A stretch of 64,000 nucleotides of DNA from Trebouxia sp. TZW2008 (lineage: Eukaryota > Chlorophyta > Trebouxiophyceae > Trebouxiales > Trebouxiaceae), in the NCBI GenBank assembly GCA_002118135.1, contig BDIU01000410.1:62001-126000 (forward strand), read 5' to 3'. Shown here piece after piece: positions 59,301-64,000 of the stretch. Positions within the stretch are counted from its first letter, which is position 1. The number at the start of each line of letters is the position of its first letter. A program made the position numbers and the translations under genes. Under the pieces are notes generated by a model. That model was not told the origin of the DNA. It saw only the letters and a program-made list of their open reading frames with translations, and searched no databases.

Positions 59301-62300
59301 AAGTCAAGGGAGCTGTTCACCCACAGCTTATCACGGGACATGCTGATATGGCATGCATAAAGATGCAGCGCCCTTGGCCTACCCTGTGCATGCATTCCAG
59401 CAGTTTAGAATTGCAGTCTGTAGGCAAGATCAAGCCTGGGCACTGCAGTCATTCAAACAGCTTGCTACCTGGGGTCCGCGACTCGACATGCCAACGCCGC
59501 ACGCATAAGTACGCAATGCCCTTGGCCTGTGCAGTGCGGGCAAAGCAGAGCCATACCTTTCTGGGCCGGGGTAATGAAGTGTGTAAGCAGCGCCTGCTGC
59601 TGGCATTCCATCATACTTTCTGTGCAGTGACAAGTGTAAAAGCACTCGGTTCATGGCCATGCTTGTGATGAATGCAGGCTGTACCTTTCTGGGCGGGGTT
59701 TTCTAAGATTGTAGGCAATGTCTGCTGCTGGCAGCGATCTTGTATTTGATGTAATTTTTACAAGCTCACTGTCAGTATGATTGCCCCTGGACAAAATTTA
59801 TACATGTTTGTCTTCATCAGAATGTGTGGTGGCCGTGATGAATGTGGGGGCGCAGTTGCTTTGATCACAAGATCTCAGAGACGAAAGAATGCTACCTTTC
59901 TGGGCGGGGGTATCTGAAGGTATAGGCGGTGTCCGCTGCTGGCAGCTCACCAGGCTTGCCCTTCTTGGAGGGCTGGTAGTACACGCCATTGAACTGCACC
60001 TCATTCCACTCCTGCATATGCATGTGTGAACATCAGCAACAGACTCGTGTGAACTTAAGTGCTTTCAGCCTGATGCTTGTTTGGGGTTTTCCTTGGACCG
60101 CTGATGATATATGCCATTGAGTTGCACCTCATTCACTCCTACAAACGCAAGCAGCAATATCAGCAATGGGCACATGAATTGACTTTGGCTTGTCTTCTAT
60201 GAACATCAGCCTGACGCAGTTCTGTGATTTCTCTTCTTTGAGGGCTGGTAGTACATGCCATGGAATTGGACCTCATTCCATTCCTGCACATATATAAATC
60301 GGCCTCAGCAGCTGGTGTCCAAGCACAATTCTGATGCTGAGGCGTATCAAACAAGACTTTCAGATTTGATGACAACAAAAGGACTTGTGTATTTGTGCTG
60401 CACTACACATACAAGGGCAGCAGTATGCATCGTGGCAAATACCACTCGTTGCAGACAGCCGATGCAGTTGATCGGCATTGGTTGAACTGCTGCATGCACT
60501 TGGGCTGTTACCTGATTTATGATGCCCTTGAGCATTGTTGGGCTTTGTCAAACCTGCTGTACTGAAATGCGCTCAGTGCAGGAGGGCCCACAGCGCTATT
60601 TGCGTCACTGATTGTGTGATTGTCAAGCGCAATACTCTCTTACACACTCATCATGCCTTCTTGCTATGCGAGGCAGAGGCATTTGGCTTCGAATCATTGC
60701 TGATGTCAGTAGCAAATGCGCGCAGCTCAATATTGTTGCTGTTTGGGAGACACAAAGGTGATCAAAAGGTGCAAATCAGTGTTGCGTTGCTCAACATTGT
60801 GCAGACCCTGAACCTAAATAGCTATTATGCCAGCATCAAGGGCTGCATCAAGCTAACAGAACAAAGGCTGCAGTCCTGTGCTGATTGTGCTTTTGGTCCA
60901 ATGTAAGCTGTGTATTTGACCCGTATGCATCGTGCACTTGATGCTATATGAGTTGTGCAATCGACCCTGTATCACTGGTGCATCTGATTCTGTTAAGTTG
61001 CGCATTTGGTCTTGATGCCTTGTGTATTGTCTATCAAGCAATCTGTGCAGTTGATTTCACATGAATAGTGCATCTGAGCCTGTGTGAGCGGTGCAGTGCT
61101 GACCTGGGTAGCCCATGTGATCCAGGCTGGGATACGCTCAACCCACTCCCCATATGCAGTCTCTAAGCGTGTCTTGACCTTTGACCTGCAACAATGGCAA
61201 ACACCAAAACGAGTGTGAACATCTTCTTTCTGAGACATCAAAAGTATGATTTCAAGAGAGGTGCAACGAAAGAAACTAGGTGCATCTGTATCTACGTGAG
61301 TTCCAGCGCTTGGTGATTGGTTGCAATTTAGGAGGCAAGTGATGAGTGATTGTTTGCTCACAGTGATTGCTCACATGTTTCAGCAATTTGGCTTGCTGCC
61401 TGACAGCAGCAAGCTTTGCAGTAGTATTTGCAGTACGTGGTCCAGTCCGCTGACAGCAGAAAGCTTTGCAGTATGTGTTTTGGCAGCCAGCAGAGAAGCA
61501 TTGACTTCAATGGAAGTTCGTTACAGCATGTTCCAGCTTTCTTTGGTTTTCATGCTGGAAATGGGGTGTCTTGCCTGTGAGGAATTGCTGAGGCACCATC
61601 AGCGTCAGGCAGGAACAGCTGCCATACCCCAAAATTGTTGCGAGCTGCCCAATGCTCTGCTTGAGGGTCCCAGTTATTGAACTCACCCACAAGCGCTACA
61701 GCCTGCATCACACAGTTGAGCCACAAGTCAGTACTTCTGCTGACTCTGGATCATCAGGAACAGCTGCCACATCCCAAATTTGCTGCAAGCTGCCCAGTGC
61801 TCTGCTTGAGGGTCCCAGTTGATGAACTCACCCACAAGGGCTACAGCCTGCATCACACAATGCAGCCAGAATTCAGCACTTCCTGCTGACTGTTGGCAAT
61901 CAGGAATTGTCACATCCCAGAGTCTACGAGCAAGCTTAGGGTTTTGCTTGAGGGTAACAGTTGTTGAAGTCATCCACAAGTGCCACAACCTGCAGCATGC
62001 ATGACAACACTCATTTGTGAGACCACAGAAATATTAAGTCACAGCATCATACAACTGATTGCAACTCTTGAGGGTCCCAGTTGTGCAAAGCACCCACAGG
62101 GTCTGCAGCCTGCAAATTTCAGCCGCCATGCCTCAAAGTTACTCCCGAACCCTGGCGCTCGGCTCAAAAGTCCTGTACTCACCCACGAGTGCTACAGTCG
62201 GCAGCATGCATCACAAGCATGAGCTGTGAGGCAAGGTACATACAAGGCGTGCTAACTAGAAAATTCACCAAAGGGGGAGTCTGCCTCCATATGAACTGCA

Positions 62301-64000
62301 AGCTTGCACCAATGCATGCCTCTTGCACAGCCATGCACTGCTGGGCACCTTGCCAAGTCTAGCTTCTCACTGCCTCCTACATGGGATGCAAGCCTAGGCT
62401 TTCAGTTAAATTGTCCTTATATGCAATTGTCCCCATTCAGAGGTGCCATCGCACTCAGAAAGCAGTGCTTTTGGTATCAAGATCCGTTTTACAGGTTGCA
62501 TGGCTGCTAAGATGGAGTTTCAACTGACTGTGTGTCGCTTTTGAGTCAGGCACCAAACTTGAGACTATCAAGACTGCCACAATGACACATGCAGGATAGC
62601 AACTGATGAAGCAAACATTTGACAGGAGACAAAGGATTTGCTAAGCACTGTCCCATGATCACATGCAGATTGAGGTGGAATGCCATCAAATGACAGGCAA
62701 CTGGGTGCACACCCAGAAACCATACTGGCTCTCAAGAGTGACATGTAGCCCTTTGACAATACAATACGCTGCTGTGACGTGCCATGTTGTAAAGAGGCCT
62801 GACAAATTCTCACTCACCCTTGCGCCTGGAGCCCATTCTCTGTACCAGATACCGGTCTTGCCCTCATGCTCTCCCCTGTTCAGCCCATAGTACTTGTACC
62901 CTGCAGCATGGGTGAAGTGAGTACACATTTGCACAACACAACTACAGTCACTTCCCTTTGTAAGGACACTCATTTTCAGGACATCCCCGATGTAAAAACA
63001 ATGCCATGGGGAACCAAGCACTGCTTTCTGAGTGCAGTGGTACCTCTGAAGAAGGACATTTGCATATAAGGACGGTTCATTGGAAATCAAAGCGTTTGTT
63101 ACAAAGAGAGGCCACTGTATATATTGGCATCTTGCAGACACCAATGCCACAGCTAATGGTCAGGTATCATGATATGGAGACGATGTTGTCAGAGGGTCCA
63201 CGGGACGCCCAAGATGAGAAGTATGTGCTTACAAGTGCATGTGCTTGTTTGGCATTTACTGAGGCACCAAATTTGGCAATTGCATAGGCCCTTTCATGAC
63301 CATGCACGGATGTTTTCACCTTTGGAAGTGCTTCTTCACCATCAAGGCACATCATAAATCCGCTTCCGGCGCAAACACAACATGGCTGCTGGTGAGCTGT
63401 TGACTATTATGTGATGCTAGGCAGAATGGTATGTCTTGCATGTATGCTGCAGTCAACAGACAACGGTGCATGACAGAGCCCGCATCCCCTTACCCTGAGT
63501 GAACTTCTCCATTCCTCCCTCATTCTCATCTATCTGTTTCCTGATGGTCTTGTACACATTCCAGCGATACTGCATGACACCACAAGACAAGTGTTGTCTG
63601 ATGTGAAAGGAGACACAGACGATACTACATGTCAAGCAAGATGTGCGCCATAGTTCTTGAGAGCAGATCAATCCTTTTCTTCCTGTGCAGGATGCATGTG
63701 GTGATGGCATGTGATAACACAAGTAGATCATGCAACGTGCTTGTGAGAGGTATGATGAACTTGAGTTGGCGCCATTTCAATTCTCTTGCCAGCGATTTTA
63801 TGCTGATGCGGGTGTACGCACAGCTTGCAATGCAATTGCAACGCAGCACAGCAGAGATCAAGCTTGCTTGGTTTCAATCAGGCAAAACAGTATGGAGAGC
63901 CATCTTTCTTGATTTGCTGTTGAGCACCTTGAAGTGCTCAGCATGGCTCCATAATGTGTCATCAGTTTTGAGGCAGTCTGTGCCATCATGTTGTGGCACT
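50342..64000 (-). CDS. 1,4-alpha-glucan (starch) branching enzyme, GH13, 5' end outside the window
   Basis: About seventeen exons on the minus strand run from the right edge to a TGA at 50344-50342. In gene order: LWSHAEHFK (ends 63928), [19 protein letters not shown] (about 63570), [20 protein letters not shown] (about 62906-62820), [19 protein letters not shown] (about 61696), [19 protein letters not shown] (about 61180), [17 protein letters not shown] (about 60010), [19 protein letters not shown] (about 58560), [19 protein letters not shown] (about 57485), [18 protein letters not shown] (about 56690), [19 protein letters not shown] (about 56150), [19 protein letters not shown] (about 55180), [19 protein letters not shown] (about 54515), [20 protein letters not shown] (about 53850), then four C-terminal exons ending at 50342. 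GH13 regions I-IV are intact: DIVHSH, GFRFD (nucleophile), IGED (acid/base), ESHD. The enzyme makes alpha-1,6 branches in plastid starch. Nearly every long intron is loaded with exon-edge echoes. Confidence 0.95.
50520..50575 (-). repeat. Acceptor-side echo of the last branching-enzyme exon
   Basis: Lying upstream (gene sense) of exon 50470-50342, it reads [13 protein letters not shown] after a retained tttgcag acceptor, against [12 protein letters not shown] in the true exon. Confidence 0.75.
50880..51150 (-). repeat. Donor-side echoes of the exon ending DGRPHSIK
   Basis: Copies of the exon tail at about 51262-51290 recur at about 51120, 51057, 50970 and 50885. Donor GT is retained at the first and third and lost at the others. 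Confidence 0.7.
52850..53215 (-). repeat. Donor-side echo array of the exon at about 53400-53325
   Basis: The exon tail (DHLKYKFMQ) plus CAG/GT recurs near 53158, 53009 and 52850, at spacings of about 174, 149 and 159 bp. All three copies keep atgcag/GT, although the coding part is altered. Confidence 0.8.
53540..53990 (-). repeat. Echoes on both sides of the [12 protein letters not shown] exon
   Basis: A head copy ([12 protein letters not shown]) lies at about 53990-53935, upstream in gene sense. A tail copy ([16 protein letters not shown]) with a gcacag/GT-like donor lies at about 53620-53545. The true exon is about 53860-53757. Confidence 0.75.
54230..54745 (-). repeat. Echoes around the [19 protein letters not shown] exon
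   Basis: The upstream copy at about 54740-54655 encodes [20 protein letters not shown] followed by a divergent frame. A downstream tail copy at about 54345-54230 shares cctcctgg/agagtgagtgtgatgaggc-like sequence. The true exon is about 54515-54370. Confidence 0.75.
55300..56440 (-). repeat. Echoes around the GNYDEYFG and GVGFDYRL exons
   Basis: The [14 protein letters not shown] exon (about 56150-56005) has a head copy 177 bp upstream (56325-56215) and tail copies near 55880-55785 and 55590-55530. The GVGFDYRL exon has a head copy at about 55370-55305. A tail copy of the MMYHHHGLQ exon lies near 56440-56375. Confidence 0.75.
57545..57845 (-). repeat. Two acceptor-side echoes of the [19 protein letters not shown] exon
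   Basis: Head copies at about 57665-57545 and 57840-57725 retain much of the coding ([20 protein letters not shown] in the nearer one). They are spaced 174 and 176 bp from each other and the true exon. The farther copy is more decayed. Confidence 0.85.
58672..59535 (-). repeat. Six-copy acceptor-side echo array of the [13 protein letters not shown] exon
   Basis: Copies with acceptors near 58735, 58868, 59052, 59198, 59382 and 59530 precede the true exon (acceptor near 58560), at spacings of about 175, 133, 184, 146, 184 and 148 bp. All keep RALxxY/C-like coding at the start. Five of six keep AG at the acceptor; the 59198 copy has GG. Confidence 0.9.
59560..60300 (-). repeat. Echoes around the [17 protein letters not shown] exon
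   Basis: Head copies lie upstream at about 60290-60230 ([17 protein letters not shown]) and 60150-60080. Tail copies (AYxxRxPRPER-like) lie downstream at about 59710-59660 and 59640-59555. The true exon is about 60010-59890. Confidence 0.75.
61755..62205 (-). repeat. Decay-graded echo array of the [12 protein letters not shown] exon
   Basis: Copies end near 61848, 61987, 62108 and 62200, upstream of the true exon (about 61698). The nearest is almost intact ([19 protein letters not shown]), the next keeps [11 protein letters not shown], the third only HNWDPQE, and the fourth little more than the boundary. Confidence 0.85.

Noticed and set aside
58672..59535. Treating the RPRALRIYE copies as mutually exclusive alternative exons of the branching enzyme.
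   Set aside because: The copies lack the rest of the exon (catalytic-domain start) and a donor, so including any one of them would break the protein.

Overview
This window is nuclear DNA of a photosynthetic eukaryote, most likely a green alga (Chlorophyta, possibly a trebouxiophyte). The evidence is GT-AG spliceosomal introns in every recognisable gene, a nuclear photosystem I subunit N gene with a thylakoid-lumen transit peptide, a starch branching enzyme, a plant-type RR-TZF zinc-finger protein, and a short TTTAGGG (plant/green-algal telomere type) tract. I see no bacterial operons, phage, CRISPR array, rRNA or tRNA gene. Gene models were assembled by hand from reading frames, splice signals and exon phase. 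Five close exactly in phase from start to stop: PP28-like, SGF11, a disordered hypothetical protein, PsaN and LSM6.

Layout. (1) About 0.75-20.06 kb, plus strand: a very large gene, or a tight tandem of genes, with an N-terminal helical region, WD40-like segments, long Ser/Gln/Pro-rich linkers, a TKL/Raf-like protein kinase domain (8.65-13.05 kb) and a low-complexity tail. (2) 21.2-22.4 kb, minus: small acidic PP28/PDAP1-like protein. (3) 24.2-26.3 kb, minus: two-RRM RNA-binding protein. (4) 27.4-28.3 kb, minus: multi-pass membrane protein of unknown family. (5) 29.3-31.8 kb, minus: SAGA deubiquitinase-module subunit SGF11, with two interchangeable last exons. (6) 32.1-36.8 kb, plus: a 239-residue disordered hypothetical protein whose third intron is filled by a 171/330-bp tandem array. 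(7) 37.9-45.7 kb, minus: RR-TZF CCCH zinc-finger protein with a Gln-rich tail; one intron holds a 474-bp foldback (MITE-like) element. (8) 47.3-48.5 kb, minus: PsaN. (9) 48.9-49.5 kb, plus: LSM6. (10) 50.3 kb to the right edge, minus: GH13 starch/glycogen branching enzyme, 5' end outside the window. The genes are unrelated housekeeping and regulatory genes, as expected for a eukaryotic chromosome arm.

The outstanding feature is structural. Most long introns contain tandem, progressively decayed copies of the edge of the neighbouring exon together with its splice site: acceptor plus exon head in the upstream intron, exon tail plus donor in the downstream intron. Repeat spacing is mostly about 130-210 bp. 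The coding part decays while the AG or GT usually survives. At least twenty exons are affected in five or more genes, whereas the compact LSM6 gene is free of it. I call these exon-boundary echoes. They look like tandem duplications across exon-intron junctions and would explain intron growth, and occasional exon recruitment (PP28-like, SGF11), in this genome.
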